64,000 bases of DNA from Leptospiraceae bacterium (GCA_024233835.1 JACKPC010000002.1:457001-521000); one strand, 5' to 3'. Counted from the stretch's first letter, positions 46,723-56,260 are shown. Notes: generated from the sequence alone by a model not told the origin. Program-made: numbers and translations.

Positions 46723-47376
46723 CTACAACTTCATTCCGAGGTAAACATATTTCGTTATAGAACGCACAAACTCCTTTACCTCTTTTCGGTTTCTGCCGGG
46801 CTTTATGCGACCTTCGAGAAATAGCATAGCTACACCGTGAATAACAGACCAGGCAGCCAGAGTTTTTTCCCTCGATTCTCCCCTGGTTATTCTTGATAGA
46901 TCCTGACCGAGATGAATCAACTGTCGAAGCTGCCGATACGTTCTTCTGGATACAACTCTTAGTTCCGGATATTTTTCAAAGTTCAGGGAACTTCCTCCAA
47001 ACATGATACGGGCATACTGTGGATTTTTAAGCGTAAATTGGATATAGGTCCAGCCGAGTGAAAAAAACCTTCCCTCGAAATCATCTCCTGTAAGCTCCAA
47101 TTCTTTTTCGTAGCTCAAGAAAAATTCTTCGAACCCCTTTTCCGCAATCGCAGCTAAAAGTGCATTCTTACTTTCAAAATGGTGATAAGTAGCCACATGG
47201 CTTACCCCGGCCAGAGAAGCAACTTTTCGCAAAGACAGGGTTTCTAAAGACTGCTTCTTTAAAAGCTCGGCCCCGGCAAAAATCAGGTTTTCCCTTACAG
47301 AAACCCCCTCTTCTTTTTTCGGTCTACCTATTTTCGGCTTTGCCTTTGTAGCTATCTTTTTCTTCTTTACTGCCAT
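46723..47376 (-). CDS. TetR/AcrR family regulator (dienoyl-CoA reductase locus)
   Basis: The 217-residue protein has a Lys-rich N-terminal extension ('KKKKIATKAKPKIGRPKKEE'). The TetR DNA-binding HTH follows (about 28-75): 'LSLRKVASLAGVSHVATYHH' then 'FESKNALLAAIAE'. The C-terminal ligand domain looks like the WHG/TetR_C_33 type ('YARIMFGGSSL', 'AWSVIHGVAMLFLEGR'). It is transcribed away from the dienoyl-CoA-reductase-like gene, with two 13-bp palindromes between them. By analogy, its inducer may be an acyl-CoA or similar lipophile. Confidence 0.85.
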   Translation of the reverse strand: MAVKKKKIATKAKPKIGRPKKEEGVSVRENLIFAGAELLKKQSLETLSLRKVASLAGVSHVATYHHFESKNALLAAIAEKGFEEFFLSYEKELELTGDDFEGRFFSLGWTYIQFTLKNPQYARIMFGGSSLNFEKYPELRVVSRRTYRQLRQLIHLGQDLSRITRGESREKTLAAWSVIHGVAMLFLEGRIKPGRNRKEVKEFVRSITKYVYLGMKL

Positions 47377-47419
47377 GTTTCTCTTTTAAAGTTTATCGAA
47401 CTTCTGTCACTCATTTTAT

Positions 47420-47432
47420 TTACCACTGGTAA
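47420..47432. promoter_or_regulatory. TetR operator O1
   Basis: TTACCACTGGTAA is a perfect palindrome (TTACCA-n-TGGTAA) between the divergent genes. It pairs with O2, centred 42 bases away, about four helical turns. Confidence 0.65.
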
Positions 47433-47461
47433 TTTTTTACTTGCTCTCTTTCTTTTAGATA

Positions 47462-47474
47462 TTACCATTGGTAA
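47462..47474. promoter_or_regulatory. TetR operator O2
   Basis: TTACCATTGGTAA has the same half-sites as O1. It ends five bases before the GGAGG ribosome site of the downstream gene. Confidence 0.65.
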
Positions 47475-47493
47475 ATTATGGAGGCATTTTAAT

Positions 47494-49497
47494 ATGATAG
47501 ACGCATTTCAACCTATTCCTCTTGGAAACATTTCTCTGCCCAACCGTTTTATTATGGGTTCTATGCACCTTGGCATGGAAGGTTCCGAAAACTCAGGCAA
47601 TAAAATGGCAAGCTTTTATGCCAAGCGATTCGAAGGTGGAGTCGGACTCATTGTCACCGGTGGAATTGGTGTGAACGAAGAAGGTAGGGGTTCTAATGGC
47701 TTCTTTAACATACAGAAAGAAGAGCATTTTCAGGAACTAAAAGCTATGAACGATAGTCTGAAAGGAAAAGGGGTCATGTGTGCCCAACTTTTCCATGCCG
47801 GTCGCTATGCCTATTTCAGAGAATGCGTTGCACCTTCCGCGATTCGTGCTCCGATAAATCGTTTTGTTCCAAGAGCCCTAACAGAAGAAGAATGTTGGTC
47901 TACTATCAAAGATTTCGGTAAGTCAGCCATCCTCGCTAAAGAGTGCGGATTTGGAGCCGTAGAAATAATGGGAAGCGAAGGTTATCTACTGAACCAGTTC
48001 TTCTCACCCGTTACAAATAAACGAGAGGACTTCTTCGGTGGAAATCATGAAAAGCGTATGAACTTTTCAATAGAAACTCTCAAAGAAGTAAAACGCAACC
48101 TGCCGGAAGGTTTTCCTATTATTTTCAGAATGTCGGGTATCGATTTAATTCCGGGAAATCCAAATTTCGAAGAAGTCTGTCAACTGGCCGAAGCTCTGAG
48201 AGACAATGGGGTGACTGCCCTAAACATTGGTATAGGCTGGCATGAATCCAGAATTCCAACTATCAGTCAATTAGTCCCGAGAGGAGCCTGGGCGAAGATT
48301 GCAGCGAAAATTAAAAATAAAGTGAAAGGTGTTCCCATTATAGCTTCAAACAGGGTCAATAGCCCCGAGACAATCGAAGCTATCTTTCAAAACGAAGAAG
48401 CGGATATTATATCCATGGCGAGGCCTTTCTTAGCCGACGCTTCTATTATTAATAAAATAAAAGAAGGTAAGCAAAATAGAGTCAATACCTGCATTGCCTG
48501 TAATCAAGCCTGCCTGGATCATGCCTTCATCGATGAAACCGTATCCTGTATTGTAAACCCAGAAGCCGGTCATGAGCTTAGTTACGCGAAGTTTTTTGAA
48601 GAAAAAACTCCTATAAGAAATGTGGTGGTAGTTGGTTCCGGTCCCGGAGGCTTAGAAGCTGCCAGAGCTGCTTCCAAAAAAGGTCATAAAGTTACCCTCA
48701 TAGAAAAAGACTCCCGTCTGGGTGGTCAGTTAAATATGGCGGCGAATATTCCGGGCAAATCGGAGTTTTACGAAACAATACGCTACTTTGAAAACGAACT
48801 ACCGGCTATAGGAGTAGAAATTCGTCTCAACACAAACTGCACGGAAGAACTTTTAAATTCCCTCAACCCGGATGCGGTTATCTTTGCTACAGGAGTAAAA
48901 CCCAGAGACTTCACACTTCCCGGAATAGAACAGCTTAAATGTGGAACCTATGTGGATTACTTAAAAGGAAACTTTACACCCGGAGAAAAGGTGGCTGTTA
49001 TTGGTGGTGGAGGAATCGGAGTCGATGTAGCCCATAAACTTACCGAAGAAAAAGAAGCGAGTATCGATAACTATTTTCACAGATACAATGTTCTCTCTTA
49101 TACAGAAGCCGGAATCCAGAAGGAAACTCCTAAGAAGAAAGTAGCCGTTTTTAAACGTTCCGGTAAACCGGGAGCCGGTCTGGGTCCAACAACCTTCTGG
49201 GCATTACGACAGGAATTGGAATCAAATGGAGTAGAATTTCATTTCGGTTTACAATACAAAGACGTTCAAAAAGACGGCTTACGTGTAGTCACGAATAAAA
49301 AAGATGAATACACTTTCGAGTGTGATTCTATCATTTTATGTGTAGGACAGGAAAAAGAATGCAGTCTTGCAGAAAGCTACCAGGCAAAATATCCCGAAAA
49401 GCAAATCTTTATTGTTGGAGGAGCGAAAGATGCGAAAGGTATCGACGCAAAACGCGCGTTTCGAGAAGGTTCTCTTGCTGCGATGAACATAAAATAG
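47494..49497 (+). CDS. 2,4-dienoyl-CoA reductase-like flavin/Fe-S oxidoreductase
   Basis: The 667-residue enzyme has the FadH/Old Yellow Enzyme layout. An FMN TIM-barrel covers about 1-335 ('LPNRFIMGSMHLGMEGSE', 'GVMCAQLFHAGRYAYF', 'IGIGWHESR', 'IIASNRVNSPETIE'). A 4Fe-4S site has spacing C-x2-C-x3-C-x11-C ('CIACNQACLDHAF' onward). A C-terminal pyridine-nucleotide domain follows ('VVVVGSGPGGLEAARAASKK', 'VAVIGGGGIGVDVAHKL'). The length equals typical FadH (about 670). It probably reduces dienoyl-CoA or related enoates, and is likely repressed by the divergent TetR. A GGAGG ribosome site precedes the ATG. Confidence 0.9.
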   Translation: MIDAFQPIPLGNISLPNRFIMGSMHLGMEGSENSGNKMASFYAKRFEGGVGLIVTGGIGVNEEGRGSNGFFNIQKEEHFQELKAMNDSLKGKGVMCAQLFHAGRYAYFRECVAPSAIRAPINRFVPRALTEEECWSTIKDFGKSAILAKECGFGAVEIMGSEGYLLNQFFSPVTNKREDFFGGNHEKRMNFSIETLKEVKRNLPEGFPIIFRMSGIDLIPGNPNFEEVCQLAEALRDNGVTALNIGIGWHESRIPTISQLVPRGAWAKIAAKIKNKVKGVPIIASNRVNSPETIEAIFQNEEADIISMARPFLADASIINKIKEGKQNRVNTCIACNQACLDHAFIDETVSCIVNPEAGHELSYAKFFEEKTPIRNVVVVGSGPGGLEAARAASKKGHKVTLIEKDSRLGGQLNMAANIPGKSEFYETIRYFENELPAIGVEIRLNTNCTEELLNSLNPDAVIFATGVKPRDFTLPGIEQLKCGTYVDYLKGNFTPGEKVAVIGGGGIGVDVAHKLTEEKEASIDNYFHRYNVLSYTEAGIQKETPKKKVAVFKRSGKPGAGLGPTTFWALRQELESNGVEFHFGLQYKDVQKDGLRVVTNKKDEYTFECDSIILCVGQEKECSLAESYQAKYPEKQIFIVGGAKDAKGIDAKRAFREGSLAAMNIK

Positions 49498-49578
49498 ATT
49501 TTACAACCAATTGCTGCCCAATTTTGCGGCTGTGTTATCCCCTATTTTTGCCGGAAGTAGCTATAGAACTCCAAATCG

Positions 49579-49604
49579 TCCCCCTTTAGAGGGGGATTAT
49601 TCTT
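49579..49604 (+). terminator. terminator after dienoyl-CoA-reductase-like gene
   Basis: TCCCCCT and AGGGGGA pair around the loop TTAG, followed by TTATTCTT. The remainder of 49498-49745 shows no gene. Confidence 0.6.
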
Positions 49605-49745
49605 GAAATACAGTTCTTCAACTTCTGAAAAAAAGGGGTTTGGGTTACTTAGCAGGCTGAGATAAATTGATCGGTTCTTTGCATTTTGAATATTTTAAAA
49701 AGACTATACAACGTGCACCTTTTCCCGATCACTATGTTTGAATTC

Positions 49746-51137
49746 CTAATTCTTGGATAACTTTTCTCTCAGTTTACGAAGAGCGTTTCGGGCAATTTCA
49801 TTTATCGCAGGATGTATGTAAATCATTCTTAATAAATCATCTAAACTCGCTCCTATTGTCATCGCTAAAATAAATTGATGCAACATATTCGCTGCTTCTT
49901 CACCAAGGATGTGAACACCTAGAAGCTTTTGGCTGTCTTTATCTATAATGACTTTCACCATACCCTCGGAAGGAAGTCTTGCCATTCCGGTGGCACTTGA
50001 AGAATACGAATGAGTTGCCGCCAAATAGTTTAAACCTTTTTCTTTACAAGCCTCCTCTGTTAAACCAACAGAAGCAACCTGTGGATTTGTAAATACTGCG
50101 TGAGGCATAGGTGGATATTGTATTGGATCTTTTTTCTTTCTTATATAAAGAGTATCAAACAGGTATTCCCCTTCAAAGTTTGTCGAGTGTCGAAAATAAT
50201 AGTTTCCTACTACATCTCCAAAAGCATAAACACCCGGTACAGTAGTTTCCAAATATTCATTCACATGAATCGAACCATCTTCTTTTCTTTGTATATCCGT
50301 ATTTTCCAGGCCGAGGGAATCTGAATTATGCATAACTCCGGTTGCTACTAACAGAGCTTCTGAACGAACAAGGAATTCACCTTTTTCAAGAGAAGCACAA
50401 CGCAGGATAAACTCTTTATCTTTATATTCTATAGAGCGTATCGTTGTATGCTCATACACATTATTATGTTTCATAATACTCTTACGAAATTCAGCCTGAA
50501 TTTCGTAATCTTCCTTACGCAAAATTTCCGAGCGAGCAATCAAGTTAAGATTCGTACCAAAGGCAGAATAAGCAAGTCCCAATTCTAAAGCAATGTAGCC
50601 ACCCCCAATGACAGTCAAAGATGAAGGTAGATGTGTATTACGCAAAGCTTCCCGGCTTGTCCAAAACGGAGTTTGTTCAAGACCCGGTATATGCGGAATA
50701 AAAGGTCTTGCTCCCGTAACAATAAATATTCTATCTGCTGTAAGTTTTTGTCCATTTACTTCTACAACTTGATTAGAAACAAATCGTCCTTCATAAGGAT
50801 ATAGATCTACATTTGGATTTTTTTCATAAATAGGAACAATACTATCTGATTCTTCATCCACTGTATTCGAAATTCTTTTGATTAAATTAGAAAAAAGAAC
50901 TTCCGGTTTTTGTTGCAAGTGAATCTGCACTCTTTCAACTTCTTTTAAAGAGTGCATAATATCAGCAGGATATACCAGCATCTTCGAAGGAATACAACCC
51001 CGGTTTAAACAGGTCCCCCCCGGTTTTTCTTTTTCCAGAACAGCCACCTTATAACCTATATTAGAAGGAGGAGTTACAAGCTTGGTCCCTCCTCCGGCTC
51101 CGATAACCAGAATGTCATAATGTTTCACCGAATCCAT
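49746..51137 (-). CDS. pyridine nucleotide-disulphide oxidoreductase (dihydrolipoyl/mycothione reductase-like)
   Basis: The 463-residue homodimeric-type flavoprotein has FAD site 'YDILVIGAGGGTKL', redox disulphide 'GGTCLNRGCIPSKMLVYPAD' (Cys-x4-Cys), an NAD(P) site 'LTVIGGGYIALELGLAYSAF', 'GVYAFGDVVGNY', and a C-terminal His-Pro in 'IYIHPAINEIARNALR', where the catalytic His lies. The N-terminal 'GAGGGTKL' followed by 'NIGYKVAVLEKEKPGG' is nearer to mycothione-reductase-like enzymes than to classic lipoamide dehydrogenase. The substrate disulphide is unknown. It lies 27 bases downstream of the retinol-saturase-like gene in the same direction, so it may be in that transcript. Confidence 0.85.
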   Translation of the reverse strand: MDSVKHYDILVIGAGGGTKLVTPPSNIGYKVAVLEKEKPGGTCLNRGCIPSKMLVYPADIMHSLKEVERVQIHLQQKPEVLFSNLIKRISNTVDEESDSIVPIYEKNPNVDLYPYEGRFVSNQVVEVNGQKLTADRIFIVTGARPFIPHIPGLEQTPFWTSREALRNTHLPSSLTVIGGGYIALELGLAYSAFGTNLNLIARSEILRKEDYEIQAEFRKSIMKHNNVYEHTTIRSIEYKDKEFILRCASLEKGEFLVRSEALLVATGVMHNSDSLGLENTDIQRKEDGSIHVNEYLETTVPGVYAFGDVVGNYYFRHSTNFEGEYLFDTLYIRKKKDPIQYPPMPHAVFTNPQVASVGLTEEACKEKGLNYLAATHSYSSSATGMARLPSEGMVKVIIDKDSQKLLGVHILGEEAANMLHQFILAMTIGASLDDLLRMIYIHPAINEIARNALRKLREKLSKN

Positions 51138-51164
51138 GTTCTTAATATCTTCCTTGTATCTACC

Positions 51165-52751
51165 TTAATTCTTTTCTCTTAAACGTGAAGCCTCTTTCAC
51201 TATTCCCATCACTCCCGAAAAACCCATCAGACTACCGGCTGTAGCATACCCTCCCATCATGGAACCAACTATCCCTGGTGAACAGGCATCCGCTCCAGTA
51301 AGATATAAATTTTGAACCGGAGTGCGAATTCCAAGCCAGTCCATTTTAAAACGTTCCGGAGTACAAGGAATGCCATATATTGTACCGTTCTTATGGGCTG
51401 TAAAATACTCATTACTCAAAGGAGTAGAAAGTTCTTTATATTCAATTAGTTCTTTAAAACCTGGGAACTTCTCTTCTATGAAATTTAAAAGACCTTCTGT
51501 AATTTTTTCTTTCAAAGCCATATAATCTTCCCCCCGATTTTTCCATTCACCTGCTTTCCACTTATTAAAAGGCTCATAATCTACAAAGGCTATAATTTCA
51601 GCCGTATGTGCTTCTGCTTTAGGATCCTTCAAAGAAGGAAATGAAAGATAGCAACCGGGAGGATTTCCTTCGAGAGTCATATTACGATTTTCATATATCT
51701 TATCATGGTCGTAGGAATTATAAATCCAGTAGTTTTCTCCTTTAAAACCAAGTTTAGTTGGATTTTCTTTAAATCCGATATAGAGTGTAACATTGCTGAC
51801 TCCAGGATCTATTGCATTTAGTTCATTCCTAAAGGATATTGGGTATGAATTTGGAATAAGTTTATTATAAGTTGTAAAGGCACCGGCATCCGATACAATT
51901 TCCGGAGCATAATACTCGGATTCAATCTTTTCATTTCCTTTTGCTTCAAAAACCTTTACTCCTATAGCTTTTCCATCCTGAATAATAATTTCCTGTACTT
52001 CAGTTGAAAGTTTAATTTCTCCTCCTGCCTTTTCCAAAATGGGTTTTATTGTAGAAGCAACGGAAATCGAACTTCCTTTCGGGTAATAACCTCCTTTTAG
52101 ATAATGATTAGCAATTAGAGAATGAATTACAAAAGAACTTTTAGAGGGTGGAAGTCCGTAATCTCCCCATTGAGAAACAAGCAGAGCTTTAAGCTTTTCA
52201 TCCTTGAAGTTTTTATCCAAATAATCTTTTGTTTTAATTAAAGCATTATCAGCACCTAACAAATTTAGAAAAGAAGTTACCTTTTCAAAAACCGGAGGTA
52301 ATGCTTTTAGAGTAAAACGTCTGCTGAACCAAAAAGCCATAGCTTCTATATCATGAAAGTATTTTTCAATGCCGGATTTTTCCCCAGGAAAACGTTCAAT
52401 TAGATCTTCCTTATATAATTCTTTATTCCCGTAGAGGTCGAAAGTAAAATCAGGGTAAATAAACTTTTCAAATGGTTCGGACATCTTAATCCACTCCAAT
52501 TTTCCCTCGGTGATAATATGAAAAAGTCTATCGGACATGGAACCATTCCCCACATCTCCGATATAGTGTACGCCTACATCCCATAAGAATTTACCTTCTC
52601 TTTTGAAAACATGGGTGAAACCCCCGGCTTTAAAATGCCTTTCGAGAATTAAAACCCGCTTATTTTTTAGTTTAGATAAAAGACTACCGCAGGTTAAGCC
52701 TCCAATTCCGGAACCTATAATAATAACATCATAACTGTTTTCTGCACTCAT
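51165..52751 (-). CDS. phytoene desaturase/retinol saturase-like FAD oxidoreductase
   Basis: From the ATG at 52751 the protein has 528 residues. The FAD motif 'YDVIIIGSGIGGLTCGSLL' is near the N-terminus, then 'LERHFKAGGFTHVFKREGK', 'DVGVHYIGDVG', and a C-terminal 'LYLTGADACSPGIVGSMMGG'. These match the CrtI/RetSat (all-trans-retinol 13,14-reductase) superfamily, which acts on polyenes or related lipids. The frame extends to 52847; that longer form would add a basic-hydrophobic helix (a possible anchor) but would overlap the TetR promoter. Neither start has a clear ribosome site, so the start is uncertain. It is divergent from the TetR gene and probably under its control. Confidence 0.8.
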   Translation of the reverse strand: MSAENSYDVIIIGSGIGGLTCGSLLSKLKNKRVLILERHFKAGGFTHVFKREGKFLWDVGVHYIGDVGNGSMSDRLFHIITEGKLEWIKMSEPFEKFIYPDFTFDLYGNKELYKEDLIERFPGEKSGIEKYFHDIEAMAFWFSRRFTLKALPPVFEKVTSFLNLLGADNALIKTKDYLDKNFKDEKLKALLVSQWGDYGLPPSKSSFVIHSLIANHYLKGGYYPKGSSISVASTIKPILEKAGGEIKLSTEVQEIIIQDGKAIGVKVFEAKGNEKIESEYYAPEIVSDAGAFTTYNKLIPNSYPISFRNELNAIDPGVSNVTLYIGFKENPTKLGFKGENYWIYNSYDHDKIYENRNMTLEGNPPGCYLSFPSLKDPKAEAHTAEIIAFVDYEPFNKWKAGEWKNRGEDYMALKEKITEGLLNFIEEKFPGFKELIEYKELSTPLSNEYFTAHKNGTIYGIPCTPERFKMDWLGIRTPVQNLYLTGADACSPGIVGSMMGGYATAGSLMGFSGVMGIVKEASRLREKN

Positions 52752-52824
52752 AAGTGCAATTATCAAAAAAACTAAAATCCAGTAAACTAAAAGATTTTTC
52801 CTTCTTTTAATAGATATAAAATTA

Positions 52825-52852
52825 TTGACAACAAGTAGATAAAACATATATA
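52825..52852 (+). promoter_or_regulatory. promoter of second TetR gene
   Basis: TTGACA (52825-52830) and TATATA (52847-52852) with a 16-base spacer lie just upstream of the palindrome at 52853, which would cover the transcription start. This fits autorepression. Confidence 0.5.
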
Positions 52853-52865
52853 TGAATATAATTCA
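52853..52865. promoter_or_regulatory. TetR2 operator, site 1
   Basis: TGAATATAATTCA is a perfect odd-length palindrome (15 bp with its flanking A/T) between the retinol-saturase-like and TetR genes. The same half-sites recur at 56268. Confidence 0.65.
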
Positions 52866-52880
52866 TTTAGGATTTTTAAT

Positions 52881-53528
52881 ATGAAAAACACAACAAAAAA
52901 AAGAGCCTTCACAGAAGACGATAAAAGACTAAAACAAGAAAGAATTTTAAATTCATCCCGAAGTCTCTTCTTTCAAAATGGGTATCAGAATACCACAATC
53001 AGTATGATAATGAAAGATGTTCAAATGAGTATAGGCACATTTTATATTTATTTTAACAATAAAATAGAAATCTATAAATTTTTGATGGATGAGGGAATTC
53101 AAATTTTACAGCAGAAGTTTGAAGATGCTGTCTCCTGGCCCGATATGACAGCCAAAGAGAAGCTGGAACAAATTACCCGGGCGTACTACCAGTTTTACTC
53201 AGAACATCCAAAATATTTTGAAATTATTGCTTTTGTAACCCTTACAGAAGAAGAATTACGGGAAAGAGAAAGTCCTATCAGCCACACTATTGACGAGCGA
53301 AACTTAAAAATACTCACCATCGTCCGTGACATACTGGAAGAAGGCAATCAAAGCGGTGAATTTCAGGTGAAAGATCCCTGGATAACAGCCAATATACTCT
53401 GGGGTTGGTTAGACGGAATGTTTGCACTCGAAAGAAGAAACAACCTGCATACTACTAAATTATCTCTTAGAGACCTTATTCAACAGTCCCTTCATCTGAT
53501 TCTCTCAGGTATAGAAAATAAATCTTAA
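52881..53528 (+). CDS. TetR family regulator (second locus)
   Basis: The 215-residue regulator has an N-terminal HTH: 'ILNSSRSLFFQNGYQNTTIS' then 'MIMKDVQMSIGTFYIYFNNK' (about 22-60). A helical ligand domain follows, with aromatic-rich segments ('YYQFYSEHPKYFEIIAF', 'ANILWGWLDGMFALERR'). It sits in the middle of a metabolic block. Palindromes of one type occur at its own promoter and before both flanking operons, so it is probably their local repressor. Its end overlaps the convergent TauE-like gene by four bases. Confidence 0.87.
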   Translation: MKNTTKKRAFTEDDKRLKQERILNSSRSLFFQNGYQNTTISMIMKDVQMSIGTFYIYFNNKIEIYKFLMDEGIQILQQKFEDAVSWPDMTAKEKLEQITRAYYQFYSEHPKYFEIIAFVTLTEEELRERESPISHTIDERNLKILTIVRDILEEGNQSGEFQVKDPWITANILWGWLDGMFALERRNNLHTTKLSLRDLIQQSLHLILSGIENKS

Positions 53529-54277
53529 AGGATTATCATAAAACCTACTACAATCAATAAAACATAAATTACTAAATAAAATATTTTTTCTGAAATTACT
53601 TGATGAAATCGATTGCCGAAATAGTAGGCCAGAGGTATAATGAAAAGTAAAATACCTATCTTATAGAGATGTTCCAGGTGTATCATATTTCTACTGATAT
53701 AATAAACTGTCATAAGAATATTCAAACTCAACCAGACCATAGAAAGAGTAGCTCTAAACTCACTCTTTTTTAAACCAAATGCTCCTAACACATAAACTAA
53801 AAGCGGACCGCCCGAGGCAAATAATCCATGTATCACTCCGGCCAGAATAATTCCTATATTACTCAAATAAGTTTTCATAGGTTTTTTATTTTCGTATAAA
53901 CCCATTACCTCAGGAAGTTTTAAAGAACTCAGGATGATAATAAAAATAGCAAACTGCATCTTTAGCACATCAGCGGAAATAAAATAAAAGCAAAGCATCC
54001 CGATTAATAGGCCGATAAAGAGTAAAGGTAATAGTTTTCTCTTTAAAAGTTTTATCTGAATATCCCTCCGATTCTTATAAGAGATACCTGTACTCAAAAC
54101 CAGGCTCATAGGAACAATCACAGGAAGAATTTCCTGTAAGGAATAAACTGTAGATAAAAGACTTACAGCAATCACCGTACTTCCAAATCCTGTTATCGCT
54201 TCAATGGTATAAGAAAAAAAAAGTATCAAAGCATAAAACAATAACTCTGGATCTAAAGTGAGAAGGATTTCATTCAT
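53525..54277 (-). CDS. TauE/SafE (TSUP) family membrane transporter
   Basis: The 250-residue polytopic protein has about eight helices. Two-fold repeated TSUP features are visible: 'SYTIEAITGFGSTVIAVSLL' in the first half and 'IILAGVIHGLFASGGPLLVY' in the second. Family members export sulphite, sulphoacetate or other small organic anions. It overlaps the upstream SDR gene by eight bases, so it is translationally coupled and last in the Fe-ADH operon. It may export a product or import a substrate of the pathway. Confidence 0.85.
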   Translation of the reverse strand: MNEILLTLDPELLFYALILFFSYTIEAITGFGSTVIAVSLLSTVYSLQEILPVIVPMSLVLSTGISYKNRRDIQIKLLKRKLLPLLFIGLLIGMLCFYFISADVLKMQFAIFIIILSSLKLPEVMGLYENKKPMKTYLSNIGIILAGVIHGLFASGGPLLVYVLGAFGLKKSEFRATLSMVWLSLNILMTVYYISRNMIHLEHLYKIGILLFIIPLAYYFGNRFHQVISEKIFYLVIYVLLIVVGFMIIL

Positions 54278-55082
54278 TTTCTAATTCACTATGCAAAGAT
54301 CTGTACATCATAATGTCGTAAAGTCCGGGGAATATCTTTCGCAAAAAGAGACTCAGTTTTCCGACAGAGGTTAGAACCGTAAATTTCTTCCCCTTTTCGA
54401 CAGCAGAAAGGATTTGTCCGGCTACATTTTCAGGAGTATCATATTTCCCTACACTGGTTCTTTCTCGCTTTAATAGATTTCCATCTGTTCCGAGGGCTGC
54501 TTTTTCAAAACCGGTCTTTGTAAAACCTGGACTCACGATACATACATCCACCCCGTAATCTTTTAATTCGCTTCGAATGCTTTCAAAAGCCCCGTGTAAG
54601 GCAAATTTACTCGCACAATAAAAGCTGCGACCATAAAGGGGAGCAAAGCCGGCTACACTCGAGGTAATCGCAATAGCTCCCTTAGTCTGAATCAAATCCG
54701 GAAGAAAAATCTGGCTCATATATACAGAACCCCATAAATTTACGTTCATAACCCTGTGAAAAACCGAGACATCTGTTTTTAAAAAAGAACTTCTGTGTAC
54801 AGCACCGGCATTATTAAACAAAAAATCGATAGTCCTGTGTTCTTCTTTTATTTTCTCATACGTTTTCTTTACATCTTCATAAGAAGTAATATCCAGCTTA
54901 TAGGTAAAAATCTTTTCTTTAGAAGTTCCTGCTCCTTCTTTTAAAACTTTTAAACCCTCTTCATCTCTATCGAGAGCAAGTACGGTTCCTTCTCTTTTGG
55001 TAATACCATAGCAAAGTTCTTTACCGATTCCACCGGCAGCTCCTGTTACTACAGCTACTCTTTTTTTATAACTATGCTTCAT
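54270..55082 (-). CDS. short-chain dehydrogenase/reductase
   Basis: The 270-residue classical SDR has an NAD(P)-binding 'VAVVTGAAGGIGKELCYGI', 'FLFNNAGAVH', catalytic Ser in 'IAITSSVAGFAPLYG' and YxxxK in 'FYCASKFALHGAF'. The C-terminal extension ends in a helix that may touch the membrane ('LSLFLRKIFPGLYDIMMY'). An AAGGAG ribosome site lies inside the end of the Fe-ADH gene, which it overlaps by 11 bases. It probably oxidises or reduces an alcohol/ketone pair in the same pathway. Confidence 0.9.
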   Translation of the reverse strand: MKHSYKKRVAVVTGAAGGIGKELCYGITKREGTVLALDRDEEGLKVLKEGAGTSKEKIFTYKLDITSYEDVKKTYEKIKEEHRTIDFLFNNAGAVHRSSFLKTDVSVFHRVMNVNLWGSVYMSQIFLPDLIQTKGAIAITSSVAGFAPLYGRSFYCASKFALHGAFESIRSELKDYGVDVCIVSPGFTKTGFEKAALGTDGNLLKRERTSVGKYDTPENVAGQILSAVEKGKKFTVLTSVGKLSLFLRKIFPGLYDIMMYRSLHSELENE

Positions 55083-56244
55083 TTAATTTGCTCCTTAAAA
55101 GTTTCTGTAATTTTCCATCATCAAAAGATATTGGGTTATTAGACATTTTAGGATCAGTTAATACAGCCTGAAATAAAGGAAAATCCTCTTTTTCATTGTA
55201 AGCAATTTTCAAATCCTCAAAATAAAAAGGAAGTTTCATCTGTTTTTTTATCTCAATAATATAAGAATATAAGTTCTCAACACTCCTGTCTTCTTTTTCT
55301 TTGTCTACGAACACACTTTCTGCCAGTTCTTTCAATTTAAGATATACTTCTTTACTCTTTACATTTTCATTCCATACATCTTCAAAGAAAAAAGAACAGG
55401 CGACTCCATGCGGAACATGCCACTTCTCAGACAGGGGAAAAGAAAGAGCGTGTATAGCCGCTGTTCCGGTTATATTAAAAGCAATCCCGGCTTTTGTTGC
55501 TGCCTGCATCATACCTTCCCTATACTCAGTTTGATTTAAAATCGAAGATTCATAAGCTCCTTTCATGTTTTGTAATATCTCTTTTGCAGCATTTAAAGCA
55601 ATTTTATCAGAGTAAGGATTTGCATTCTTATTCCATAAGGTTTCTAAAGCATGACTTAGTGCATCAAAGGAAGTAGCTGCTGTCTGAACCGGAGGTAAGG
55701 AATATGTAAGTTCCGGAATTAAAATAGCTAAATCCGGCTGTAATAATTCAGATACTAAAGTTATCTTACGATTACCCAATGTAGTATAAACTCCAAACCT
55801 TGTTACTTCTGCTCCGGTACCGGCTGTAGTCGGAATACAGACAAGACTGAGTCCTTTTTCTATTATTTTTCTTTTATTCACCAAATAGTCTTCTAAAGAA
55901 CCTCCATTTTTCATCACTACAGATACAGCCTTTGCAGTATCCATTACACTTCCCCCACCAATGCCTAAAATTAAATCAAGAGATTCTCCTTTCATGATAT
56001 GAACAATTCTATCCACTGTTTTCACATCAGGATTCGGCTGAATTTCCCTGTATACTTTACAGGGAAATTTTTCACATAATTGCATTTCCAGTAAATCCAC
56101 ACCGGGTATAGAAAACGGATCTCGTAATATGAGAATTCCTGATTTTTCTTTTCCTGAAAGAAAGTATAAAGTGTCCTGAATATCTTTCATTTTTCTGAGA
56201 TTCATTTGTATAATTCTGGTTTTACTGGCAATTTCTTTTATCAT
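55072..56244 (-). CDS. iron-containing alcohol dehydrogenase
   Basis: The 390-residue enzyme starts at the ATG at 56244, with GGAG seven bases upstream; a TTG four codons earlier is less likely. It shows the Fe-ADH nucleotide site 'LDLILGIGGGSVMDTAKAVS', 'CIPTTAGTGAEVTRFGVY', and metal-binding Asp and His residues in 'SFDALSHALETLWNKNAN' and 'KWHVPHGVACSFFF'. It is first in a three-gene operon with the SDR and TauE-like genes. The promoter just upstream carries a TetR2 operator. The substrate alcohol is unknown. Confidence 0.92.
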   Translation of the reverse strand: MIKEIASKTRIIQMNLRKMKDIQDTLYFLSGKEKSGILILRDPFSIPGVDLLEMQLCEKFPCKVYREIQPNPDVKTVDRIVHIMKGESLDLILGIGGGSVMDTAKAVSVVMKNGGSLEDYLVNKRKIIEKGLSLVCIPTTAGTGAEVTRFGVYTTLGNRKITLVSELLQPDLAILIPELTYSLPPVQTAATSFDALSHALETLWNKNANPYSDKIALNAAKEILQNMKGAYESSILNQTEYREGMMQAATKAGIAFNITGTAAIHALSFPLSEKWHVPHGVACSFFFEDVWNENVKSKEVYLKLKELAESVFVDKEKEDRSVENLYSYIIEIKKQMKLPFYFEDLKIAYNEKEDFPLFQAVLTDPKMSNNPISFDDGKLQKLLRSKLNEA

Positions 56245-56260
56245 TTTCTTCTCCAAATAT

